DNA from: a virus
Direction: 5' to 3' (one strand)
Virus record (IMG/VR): IMGVR_UViG_3300021963_000782
Span: 1-21,000 of that record
DNA length: 21,000 bases
Below, in pieces: positions 1 through 6,477 of the stretch (position 1 is its first letter; each line of letters begins with the position of its first letter). The notes under the pieces were generated by a model. The model worked only from the letters and a program-made list of their open reading frames with translations, made no database searches and was not told where the DNA came from. The position numbers and the translations under genes were made by a program.

Positions 1-137
1 TGGCGCATAGCATCATCAAACACAACGTTCTGACTGATAGTTGTTGTAACATAAGCAGTAGCAATAGCGTTATAAGTTGTTTGTCCTTGTGCTCCAAGGC
101 AGAACAGCAATACAAAAATTAATAGTAAACGTTTCAT
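1..137 (-). CDS. Exported protein of unknown function, truncated by window edge
   Basis: Only the first 45 codons are present; the gene runs off the left edge. It starts MKRLLLIFVLLFCLGAQG, a clear Sec signal peptide (two basic residues, about 12 hydrophobic residues, likely cleavage near AQG-Q), so the product is exported. The mature start is rich in Thr, Ala and Val. The ATG overlaps the stop of the preceding 57-aa gene as TAATG, so translation is probably coupled. It is the last visible member of the curli-type cluster. A CsgE-like periplasmic factor would fit the position, but the visible residues do not convincingly match CsgE, so I leave it unassigned. Confidence 0.75.
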   Translation of the reverse strand, partial: MKRLLLIFVLLFCLGAQGQTTYNAIATAYVTTTISQNVVFDDAMR

Positions 138-310
138 TATTGGGGCCTTTCAAACCATCTATAGCGTTGCAGAACCTGCATCACAGCGTCTGGAGTGGAT
201 TTGTTCCAAGTAGCCGCCCACTCTACAAAACGATACCAATCGTAAATGTAATTGTCCTGACCTTGTTGCCATGCTTGATACATGTGACGAAGTTCGCTTT
301 CGACCATCAT
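137..310 (-). CDS. 57-aa aromatic-rich protein in the curli-type cluster
   Basis: This 58-codon frame starts with two consecutive ATGs. The first forms an ATGA overlap with the stop of the FecR-domain gene, and its own stop forms TAATG with the next gene, so it fits exactly between its neighbours. The product has no signal peptide or membrane segment. It contains five Trp and several Tyr (for example YIYDWYRFVEW and RYRWF) and could be a small helical cytoplasmic protein. I recognise no family. Exact coupling on both sides is the main evidence that it is real. Confidence 0.7.
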   Translation of the reverse strand: MMVESELRHMYQAWQQGQDNYIYDWYRFVEWAATWNKSTPDAVMQVLQRYRWFERPQ

Positions 311-1413
311 CTGCGTAGTACTCCAAGGTTTTGTTTGATATACACTGTGTTACCACCGCCTCCCCCAGCACCAATTAGTTCACTAGCACTGGCATCGTTA
401 TGTACAATTGTGATGGCAGTGTTGCTACTGTAACCTTGTGTTTTTACTTCAGCATAGTGATCTTCGTTGCTTCTAAAAGCAGTACCACGGCCGCGGCTTT
501 GAATTTCTTGTGCTTCTGGATTGGTCCATGTAACGCAAATGTTAGTGCTGGAATTACAACCAGTCTTACCTGAGGCTTCAGCCATGGCCAATACTCTTGC
601 TCGTTCAATGTCGTCTGCACTTTCTCGAACACGTTGAGCCAAACGACGAGCCGCTTCAGCTTCAATCTCAGCTTCTAATTCTTCGCGTTTGGTTCGACCT
701 GTGTTGTCACGAATAGCACGTTCAACTTCATGCGGACGAACAATGATCAAATTGTTGTTAATTTTGCTTTCAATGGTATGAATTACAGTAGGAGCGGTAG
801 GACGCATATCTGCACTTGATATAAAGGTAGCTTCAAATGCTTTGTCTAACACCACAGTACCTGCGGCAGTGGAAACAGAAATCTCTCCTACTCGGCAACG
901 ATTTTCTTCTAACTCGTATTTCTTTTGTTCGCTTTCTTCTTTGCAACTGGGCAACAGCACCACAAGGCTTTGACCTGTTTCATCTACTGTCATTGAAAAG
1001 TCAGTGCCACGAACAGCAATGTTGGCTGTTGGTGTTTTAACTGCAACTTGTTGTGGATTGTTCTTGGCAATTTGTCCCGAAGCATAACGAACAGTGCCCA
1101 TTGTTACTTTCATTGCTAACTTACCTGCGTCTGATTGCTTGGGATCAAATACAAACTCGTCAATTACTAATTTTGAATTTTCTGTTACTTTTACTTTTGT
1201 ATCGTCTCGAAAAGTAATGTTACTGGCACAGGCTTGTGTTAGGTAGGTATCCATGCTTTCGATACTAGCACCTTTTACGCCTGATGTTTTTGTCTTGCCA
1301 CGTTGCACTTCACATTGTGATCCTTTGTTGTCGGATACAACTCCAATACTACCACTGGCAAAAATGGTAGTATTGGTTAACGTTAAAAGTGTGGCTAAAA
1401 GCAATCGCCACAT
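307..1413 (-). CDS. Exported FecR-domain protein with C-terminal curlin-like strand
   Basis: The 368-aa product has a signal peptide (residues 1-20, ending FAS-G). A FecR-type domain spans about residues 23-160, with its most typical segment around 125-140 (KTPTANIAVRGTDFS). FecR domains are periplasmic beta-rich ligand or scaffold modules. A charged helical stretch (about 228-280, rich in Glu, Arg and Ala) suggests a coiled coil. Four Cys (C34, C62, C157, C173) and a C286/C293 pair could form disulfides. The last 20 residues carry a Gly5 linker and GNTVYIKQNLG, resembling one curlin strand of the neighbouring fibre protein (PNKVYIEQIGNSN). It starts 5 bases after the curlin stop, in the same operon. 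I infer a role in anchoring or nucleating the fibre, as CsgB does, but this is unproven. Confidence 0.85.
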   Translation of the reverse strand: MWRLLLATLLTLTNTTIFASGSIGVVSDNKGSQCEVQRGKTKTSGVKGASIESMDTYLTQACASNITFRDDTKVKVTENSKLVIDEFVFDPKQSDAGKLAMKVTMGTVRYASGQIAKNNPQQVAVKTPTANIAVRGTDFSMTVDETGQSLVVLLPSCKEESEQKKYELEENRCRVGEISVSTAAGTVVLDKAFEATFISSADMRPTAPTVIHTIESKINNNLIIVRPHEVERAIRDNTGRTKREELEAEIEAEAARRLAQRVRESADDIERARVLAMAEASGKTGCNSSTNICVTWTNPEAQEIQSRGRGTAFRSNEDHYAEVKTQGYSSNTAITIVHNDASASELIGAGGGGGNTVYIKQNLGVLRR

Positions 1414-1418
1414 TGGTT

Positions 1419-2234
1419 TTATCTCGCGATTGCAGTGCCTGGGCTAACAATTGCACTACTGCTTGTTCGTACAGTGATTGTATTGTTGCTACCTGTTGCA
1501 CGGATATCAACAGTGGTATCATTGGTACCTTGTTGTTGAGTTGTGATACTGTTGAAGCTACCAGCAATTACTTGCTTCAAGTAGTGACCATTGGCACCGG
1601 ACGCATCTGTTTGTTGAATGTTTAATACGTTGCTGTTACCTGTGATTTCAATATCACTTGTACCGTTTGAACTTTTTAGTTCTTTTGTAACTTGGTTTAA
1701 ATTACCAGCAATGGTAGTAGAACTTGTGATGTCGCTGCCAACTAACTGTTGAATAATCAAGTTAGTGTCGCCAGTGACGGATTCTGTTACTGTGTTACGC
1801 AAGTTACTTGCATTGTTTACATCACCAATTGTCAAACTAGTTTGGTTGCTGTGACCAGTAACTGTGCTAGTATAAGCGTTGTTGTTACCTTGCATGTCGT
1901 ATTGAGCACTGTTGCTGTTGCCAGTTTGTGTCAATGCAACCGTGTTACTGCTACCAGTAATAGTGGCATAGTTTGAAGAACCAGGAGCAGCCGGCGTGAA
2001 TGTGGTAATACCACTTGCGCTAACGCTAGTTGGTGTGCTTAATGCAACGCCACCAACATTGTTAGTGCCACCCACTTGTTGAATAGTAACTGTATTGCTG
2101 TTACCAATTTGTTCAATATAGACCTTGTTTGGTCCAGTAGACGCTTGCGCACATACAACACCAGTGGATGTTAGCAATGCTACGGCAAGAAAACTTTTTG
2201 TTAGCTTGCCAATGCTTGTCATACTATTATTCAT
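1419..2234 (-). CDS. Curlin-repeat fibre protein (CsgA/CsgB-like)
   Basis: The 271-aa product has a signal peptide (about 1-30, ending VVCAQA). The rest is Asn, Thr, Ser, Gly and Gln rich, with about eleven degenerate curlin-type repeats of the pattern G-x-x-N-x-hydrophobic-x-hydrophobic-x-Q-x-G: IGNSNTVTIQQVG (43-55), SSNTVALTQTG (95-105), then copies near 116, 128, 157, 178, 199, 225, 238 and 249. Curlin repeats form stacked strand-loop-strand units in extracellular amyloid fibres exported through CsgG. E. coli CsgA has five repeats and about 151 residues, so this is considerably longer and more irregular. An insert at 60-88 (Ser/Thr/Pro/Ala rich) interrupts the repeats. The leader contains three hairpins. 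The first ATG has TAGG seven bases upstream; an alternative ATG at 2222 lacks a ribosome site. Confidence 0.85.
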   Translation of the reverse strand: MNNSMTSIGKLTKSFLAVALLTSTGVVCAQASTGPNKVYIEQIGNSNTVTIQQVGGTNNVGGVALSTPTSVSASGITTFTPAAPGSSNYATITGSSNTVALTQTGNSNSAQYDMQGNNNAYTSTVTGHSNQTSLTIGDVNNASNLRNTVTESVTGDTNLIIQQLVGSDITSSTTIAGNLNQVTKELKSSNGTSDIEITGNSNVLNIQQTDASGANGHYLKQVIAGSFNSITTQQQGTNDTTVDIRATGSNNTITVRTSSSAIVSPGTAIAR

Positions 2235-2378
2235 CTTAAAACCTAAACAGATTATTTTTCTCTGTTTAGCTCCTTGGGATACTTCCCGTTAATTTACCCT
2301 CTTTGATCTTACCAGAGAGTGTAGAGTCTCTGCACCTACACACTATACAAGCAAGATCTATGCACAGTTTTCTTAAAC
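2235..2378 (-). promoter_or_regulatory. Structured leader between csgG and the curlin gene
   Basis: The 144-base gap holds no gene. In transcript order it has an inverted repeat at 2313-2332 (CAGAGA/TCTCTG), one at 2276-2287 (GGGA/TCCC, 4-base loop) and one at 2243-2269 (CTAAACAGA/TCTGTTTAG, perfect 9-bp stem, 9-base loop). The last ends one base before the G of the presumed Shine-Dalgarno TAGG, so it may limit ribosome access. A weak -10-like TATAGT lies at about 2343-2348 without a convincing -35. No T-run follows any hairpin, so none is a clear terminator. Confidence 0.55.
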
Positions 2379-3251
2379 TTATTGTGCTGTTTCTACTTTC
2401 TTAGCTTCTTCAGTTACTGGAACTGCGACAGCTGGTTTATCTTCTTTAAAACTCCAGTGTCCTTTACGAGCACCTTCGTGAATCGTGTTTACCACAGCAG
2501 CTTGCACAGCCAAATTAACCGCCTTGTTGATGCTTTCGTTAATGCTGGCACCAGTCTCAGCTTCTACGCTTTGTGTGCCACTGTCTACAAACTTTAACAC
2601 ACCAAACTTGTCCATGTAGCTTAAAACTGTTTTTGTAACTGTTACGCTGGTCAACACTTCGCCTGTGCTTACGCTGACTGTTCGTAGGTTAACTGTAACC
2701 GTATCGCTTTGATACTGGGTGCTTGCACCAATACCCAATAGTCTTACACCCGAGCCGCCTGTTAGCGTGTTGCTGTCATAACCAATGATACCACCTTCTA
2801 CAATAATACCAGCAAACATCATTGGGTTTAATGGCTTGGCTTCTTTGCCCTGATACTGTTCGCGAGCTTGACGAATCATTTGACGCTCTTTGATTAAGTT
2901 TTCCAAGCCCACACGTTCCAACACTGTGAACCAACGAGCTTGGCCAACATCTTGTAAGGCCTTGATTAAGTAGCTTTCGGCACCCTGTGTAACTGCTGAA
3001 CTTAAACTGGCAATGTTAGGAATACTCTTGCGCTGACCAGTTTTGTCTTGAAAGCCATATACAGCAACTGGGATAGGACCAGTAGCAGGTGGAAGCAAGT
3101 TGCTGGATTGATCTTTTAAGAATATGTTTTGTTCAACTACAGGAGCATCAAACTGCTTGCCTGTTGCTTTTTCACGCATGGCACTGCCTGTAGCACATCC
3201 GCTTAGGGCCAATACTGCCAATACTGCAAGTGATAAAATTGTCTTTTTCAT
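2379..3251 (-). CDS. csgG: Curli secretion pore lipoprotein CsgG
   Basis: CsgG forms the nonameric outer-membrane channel that exports curli subunits. The 290-aa product (E. coli 277) has a lipoprotein signal with lipobox LSGC (C19). Strong family blocks follow: VYGFQDKTGQ, WFTVLERVGLENLIKER, IIVEGGIIGYDSN, GIGASTQYQSDTVTVNLR, and VSTGEVLTSVTVTKTVLSY. In a hand alignment, the E. coli constriction residues Tyr51, Asn55 and Phe56 correspond to aliphatic or small residues here (segment KSIPNIASLSSAV). A Pro, Val, Glu and Lys-rich tail extends the C-terminus. The ATG lies 9 bases after the csgF stop, with AAGGA just upstream, so the two are co-translated in one operon. Confidence 0.95.
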   Translation of the reverse strand: MKKTILSLAVLAVLALSGCATGSAMREKATGKQFDAPVVEQNIFLKDQSSNLLPPATGPIPVAVYGFQDKTGQRKSIPNIASLSSAVTQGAESYLIKALQDVGQARWFTVLERVGLENLIKERQMIRQAREQYQGKEAKPLNPMMFAGIIVEGGIIGYDSNTLTGGSGVRLLGIGASTQYQSDTVTVNLRTVSVSTGEVLTSVTVTKTVLSYMDKFGVLKFVDSGTQSVEAETGASINESINKAVNLAVQAAVVNTIHEGARKGHWSFKEDKPAVAVPVTEEAKKVETAQ

Positions 3252-3260
3252 GTCATGTCC

Positions 3261-3740
3261 TTAGATATCAAATGCGGCATACGGCATTGTTAATTCTGTA
3301 TAGTTGTTAGGGTTTGCAACTTCTACAATTCTAACAACGATGTTTGTACCTTGGATTCTCCAAGTGATGTTTTGGCCGCCAATGTCAATGTCACCACATG
3401 GGCCACCAGATGTTGTTGGTGTGCATGAGGGTGCATTAGGGCTAGATCCAAACAAGCTATCACTGATACGCTTGGCTAATTCGCTATAAATGCGAGTCTC
3501 CATGCTGGCTTTAAAACGTGCCTGCGGAGTATTTGCGGCTTCGCGTTCAGCAGCCGCTTTAAGTGCATCAGCGGCTTGTTTGTTTTTGTCTTTTTGCTGA
3601 TCTTCTAATTGTTTTAGAGTCAGCACATGCGACGAATAGCCCAAACCACTAAAGGCTGGGCTATTAAAATTGTGTTGTAGTTCAGCGGCACTTGCGCTTA
3701 GTGCAATGCTGGCTAATAATGCTAAAGTTGTCTTTTTCAT
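3261..3740 (-). CDS. csgF: Curli assembly factor CsgF
   Basis: CsgF binds CsgG at the cell surface; its N-terminal peptide inserts into the pore and its body helps couple secretion to fibre nucleation. The 159-aa product (E. coli 138) has a signal peptide (1-18, ending ASA). The mature N-terminus HNFNSPAFSGLGY resembles the conserved FxFxNPxFGG peptide. A Lys, Ala and Glu-rich helix follows (about 45-75), then the C-terminal domain with ETRIYSELAKRISDSLFG and DIDIGGQNITWRI. Two Cys in a Gly/Pro loop (CTPTTSGGPC) could form a disulfide absent from E. coli CsgF. No Shine-Dalgarno is seen next to the ATG; instead a strong hairpin ends three bases before it. Confidence 0.9.
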   Translation of the reverse strand: MKKTTLALLASIALSASAAELQHNFNSPAFSGLGYSSHVLTLKQLEDQQKDKNKQAADALKAAAEREAANTPQARFKASMETRIYSELAKRISDSLFGSSPNAPSCTPTTSGGPCGDIDIGGQNITWRIQGTNIVVRIVEVANPNNYTELTMPYAAFDI

Positions 3741-3743
3741 AAT

Positions 3744-3773
3744 CTAAAGTAGGGTCCAAATTCCCTACTTTAG
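3744..3773 (-). promoter_or_regulatory. Perfect 11-bp hairpin abutting the csgF start codon
   Basis: CTAAAGTAGGG and CCCTACTTTAG form a perfect 11-bp stem with an 8-base loop. In the mRNA the hairpin ends three bases before the csgF ATG. No T-run follows, so it is not a typical intrinsic terminator. The only purine-rich ribosome-site candidate (TAGGGA) lies in its 5' arm. TTTAAATA, one mismatch from the T4 late-promoter core TATAAATA, lies immediately upstream (3774-3781), so a late transcript could start within or just before the stem. The role is inferred: translation control, processing or RNA stability. Confidence 0.6.
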
Positions 3774-3813
3774 TATTTAAAAGATTGCTCTAGATTAAAA
3801 AAGTGCTAGTTAA

Positions 3814-5319
3814 TTATTTTAGTTGGCGTACAGAAGAAGTAGTAGTCATTGCAGGCTTATCCTTGGGCACAATCTTCTTGGCCTTAGGTACCGCTACAGG
3901 AGCTTCTGTGTCGCCCGCTACTTCGACATCCTTAGCACCATTCTTAAGAATCTTAAATGTAAAGTTGCCTTTACCTTGCGTGCTCATGTATGCTTTACTA
4001 GCATCAAGTAAAACGCCTGTAACTGTTTCACTTGGATAAACAGCATTAAAGCTGTCAATGCTGATTGTGTCCTTGGTTTCGGAACAATTTGTGTACATTT
4101 GTACCAATGCAGAGTGGTTTAAAATGTCAGAAGCTGCCTTGCCAAAGTTTGTGTTTTCATTAACATAATCAGCAATCTTATAAGCAATAGCACTGATCAT
4201 GTGTTCCATTGGAATAATAACACGCATGTCACGTGCCTTACGACCGTTGTACAATGTTTCTAATGCTGTGTGACCTTCCCAATCAATTTGATCATCAGGA
4301 CCGTACTTCTTTAAGGTCATTGCAAATGTAGCATCTTCGGCTGTAATCATCTTGTAGTCTACTGCCAATTTTAACGGAGCTCCAAAGTGACCCTTGGCAT
4401 CAATATCTTTCAAGATTTCAACAACTACTTTGTGCTTTTCAAGCAAAGCCGCACCCTTAGGAGCAACTTTTAATTCGTTAATACTCTTTAACAAGTTAAC
4501 AACACTTGCACTAGCACCGCTTGCACCTTTACTTGATAATTTGATTTGCTTGCCTTGCGGGTTAACAATTAGACTATCATACAAGCCACCTGTTACACTG
4601 TTGTTAAAGCTGATAGTGCAGTCGTTGTATCCGCCCTTGCCAAAGAAAATGTCAGCCGCTTCGCTGGCATTACCCTTAATTGGCTTGTCCATTAACAATG
4701 TTAATGGTTGTAGCATTTCGCAGAAGTAATCGCGGAACGCTGTCATGTTCATGTTGCCCTTAGGGAACGTAATAGGAAACTTGTTAGCAGTTAAGAAAGC
4801 ATTTAGTGCAACAACTTCGTCACTACCTTGTCCAAACTTAGCAATGATTTGTCTAGAGATAGAATCAACATCATTATTTTGGAACTGTGTTAATACTTCA
4901 CTTGGCTTATAACCAGTGTTTTCTTTTTGTCCTGCCTTGCTTTGATACTTAAAGCCACCAGGAATGTCATTGTGTTGCCAGTCGTTTTGAATACGGTTAG
5001 CAGAGATAGTTTTGTAGTAACGACCCAAGAAATAATCTTTTTTATTAGCATCAGTGAATTTAGCAACAGCAAATGCCAATGTACCTGAGTTTGACTTGTT
5101 GGTCCAATGAATGTTTTTACCTTTGGCTTCGGCATCAATTGCAGCCTGCATTTCTTCAGCTGAAGCAAATTGGCCACGCTCAGGAAAGAAGTCTAAACTT
5201 TGAAATGTGATAACATCACCAGCTGGATTTTTAAATTGCTCGCCAGGAACACGAGCAGCCAATCCACGGCCCTCAATTAATACTTCAATTCTAGTTTCAA
5301 ATATGTGACGTAATAACAT
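3814..5319 (-). CDS. 501-aa protein of unknown function, possible restriction-like nuclease fold
   Basis: I do not recognise a named family. The start at 5319 lies one base after the nucleotidyltransferase stop; a longer frame from 5361 would overlap that gene by 41 bases. There is no signal peptide or membrane segment, so it is probably cytoplasmic or packaged. A striking block at about residues 243-276 contains GGLYDSLIVNPQGKQIKLSS followed by KGASGASAS. The D248 and SxK264 spacing on adjacent strands is reminiscent of the PD-(D/E)xK nuclease core, but that is only a pattern guess. The C-terminal 40 residues are Pro/Lys/Thr/Ser rich and look disordered. Pairing with a nucleotidyltransferase suggests that the two may act together. 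Confidence 0.8.
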   Translation of the reverse strand: MLLRHIFETRIEVLIEGRGLAARVPGEQFKNPAGDVITFQSLDFFPERGQFASAEEMQAAIDAEAKGKNIHWTNKSNSGTLAFAVAKFTDANKKDYFLGRYYKTISANRIQNDWQHNDIPGGFKYQSKAGQKENTGYKPSEVLTQFQNNDVDSISRQIIAKFGQGSDEVVALNAFLTANKFPITFPKGNMNMTAFRDYFCEMLQPLTLLMDKPIKGNASEAADIFFGKGGYNDCTISFNNSVTGGLYDSLIVNPQGKQIKLSSKGASGASASVVNLLKSINELKVAPKGAALLEKHKVVVEILKDIDAKGHFGAPLKLAVDYKMITAEDATFAMTLKKYGPDDQIDWEGHTALETLYNGRKARDMRVIIPMEHMISAIAYKIADYVNENTNFGKAASDILNHSALVQMYTNCSETKDTISIDSFNAVYPSETVTGVLLDASKAYMSTQGKGNFTFKILKNGAKDVEVAGDTEAPVAVPKAKKIVPKDKPAMTTTSSVRQLK

Positions 5320-5320
5320 T

Positions 5321-6136
5321 TTAAATTTCAACCCCTTCGCGGCCCAATGTTTCTCTTGCATCAGCTATTAATGCTTCACGCTGGGGATTATTTTCCAGTG
5401 CTTTAAGTACAGCTTCAACACTTGTTAAGCTGGTACGATCAAATCCCGGACCAAACAACAATTCAGCAATATGATCTGGGTTCTCGCCATTGTCTACTAA
5501 CTTCTTAGTAGCCCGGTCAATTAGACCAGTAGTTGGATTCCATGTAAAACCTTTTACTTTAGCAATGCTACTTAGTAGAATTTGTTTATGGGCTCCGCGA
5601 TACTTACTGTGTGGGTCAGCTGCCATTGCAAACTTTGCAAAGTCCAAATTAGGAACAAACATAAAGTCTGTTTGCACATAACCACGTTCAGGACTACCGC
5701 CAATTGGTGTTTTAAAGTGTACGCTGATACCAGACTTTCTAATAAAAGCCTTTGAATCTTCGCCATGCTGACTGCACCATTGACTTAATTTGGCAACCAA
5801 TTCTTCTTTGGTAATGCCAGCTGGGATGCCAATGTCCAAGTCACCACTGGTGGGTGTTTTACCTGTAGTACCTAGTGCATGTTCAAAATGCGGGATACCA
5901 GTAATTTTTTCAAGAAAGCGGATAGTTGGTTCTACATCAGCTTGGTTAATACGCTGTGTTAGTTCTTCGCCTTCTGCGCTCTTGAAAACATTACCGCCTT
6001 CGACGATGACAGTATTGTCACCGTGATAGTACTCCACGACTGTATTGGTTTCCGTGTTAACACGGGCCCAACGTCCGTTTACTTGACGAAGGGATTCATA
6101 TACAGTAACTCGCGGAGTAATATCACTTAAGAACAT
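5321..6136 (-). CDS. Nucleotidyltransferase-fold protein
   Basis: The 271-aa product carries a polymerase-beta-type nucleotidyltransferase signature: GTTGKTPTSGDLDIGI at about 89-104, giving the paired acidic residues D99 and D101, with a third candidate Asp in VQTDFMF (D157). Such enzymes transfer nucleotide groups to protein, RNA or small molecules; the substrate here is unknown. The central region SVHFKTPIGG through KYRGAHKQILLSS would form the rest of the catalytic palm. The ATG lies two bases after the stop of the lysine-rich gene (TAATAATG), and its stop is one base from the next ATG, so three genes form one translational unit. A toxin, an RNA-modifying enzyme or a virion enzyme are all possible. 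Confidence 0.8.
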   Translation of the reverse strand: MFLSDITPRVTVYESLRQVNGRWARVNTETNTVVEYYHGDNTVIVEGGNVFKSAEGEELTQRINQADVEPTIRFLEKITGIPHFEHALGTTGKTPTSGDLDIGIPAGITKEELVAKLSQWCSQHGEDSKAFIRKSGISVHFKTPIGGSPERGYVQTDFMFVPNLDFAKFAMAADPHSKYRGAHKQILLSSIAKVKGFTWNPTTGLIDRATKKLVDNGENPDHIAELLFGPGFDRTSLTSVEAVLKALENNPQREALIADARETLGREGVEI

Positions 6137-6138
6137 TA

Positions 6139-6387
6139 TTAGGCCTTAGGAGCTTTCTTGGCACGTGGCTTCTTTTCAGTAGTTGGCTTCTTGGCACGTG
6201 GTTTCTTGGCTGGTGCTGTAACTTCAGCGGCAGCTGGGACTACGACGTCAACGATTGGAGCAACAACTGGGGATTCTGTGGCATCAGTTACAATGACCGG
6301 AGCAACTTCTGGAGCTTCTACTTTGTATGGGGCAACCGGAGCTGGCGTACTACCAAAACCAAATAGCTTCTTTAAAAATGAGAACAT
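6139..6387 (-). CDS. 82-aa protein with H1-like lysine-rich tail
   Basis: It starts MFSFLKKLFGFG, a short amphipathic or hydrophobic segment, followed by a Pro, Val and Ala-rich linker. The last ~25 residues are highly basic, with KKPRAKKPTTEKKPRAKKA resembling histone-H1-type or bacterial histone-like tails. This suggests nucleic-acid binding through a flexible tail, possibly tethered by the N-terminal segment to a membrane or protein shell. The ribosome site AAAGGA lies seven bases before the ATG. A promoter-like -10 and an 18-bp dyad lie upstream, so this gene may begin a transcription unit continuing into the nucleotidyltransferase. No named family is recognised. Confidence 0.8.
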   Translation of the reverse strand: MFSFLKKLFGFGSTPAPVAPYKVEAPEVAPVIVTDATESPVVAPIVDVVVPAAAEVTAPAKKPRAKKPTTEKKPRAKKAPKA

Positions 6388-6430
6388 TTCTTTTCCTTTA
6401 ATGTAGTCATAGACTCATCTACAACTGTGT

Positions 6431-6468
6431 ATTATATTTAGTTTTTTGGCTGAACTTTGTACAGTTCA
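6431..6468 (-). promoter_or_regulatory. Candidate regulated promoter: TATAAT with 18-bp dyad in place of a -35
   Basis: A perfect TATAAT (6431-6436) followed by ACACA resembles the -10 and initial sequence of other promoters here. No good -35 sits 16-18 bp upstream. Instead, an inverted repeat TGAACT-TTGTAC-AGTTCA (6451-6468) occupies the -35 area, about 26 bp centre to centre from the -10. This arrangement suits a dimeric activator or repressor. It could alternatively be an RNA hairpin after the endolysin gene, though no T-run follows. Confidence 0.45.
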
Positions 6469-6477
6469 AAATACCAC

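Noticed and set aside
1-137. Assignment of the truncated exported protein as CsgE
   Set aside because: Position fits, but the visible residues do not match CsgE blocks well enough.
159-374. Minus-strand 71-aa frame overlapping the FecR and 57-aa genes
   Set aside because: Out of frame with both coupled genes; no ribosome site; the 57-aa frame explains the region better.
77-433. Plus-strand 118-aa frame and all other plus-strand open frames
   Set aside because: They lie opposite confident minus-strand genes, have no ribosome sites or recognisable domains, and mirror codon bias of the real genes.
3744-3773. Intrinsic terminator
   Set aside because: Strong stem but no T-run on either strand.
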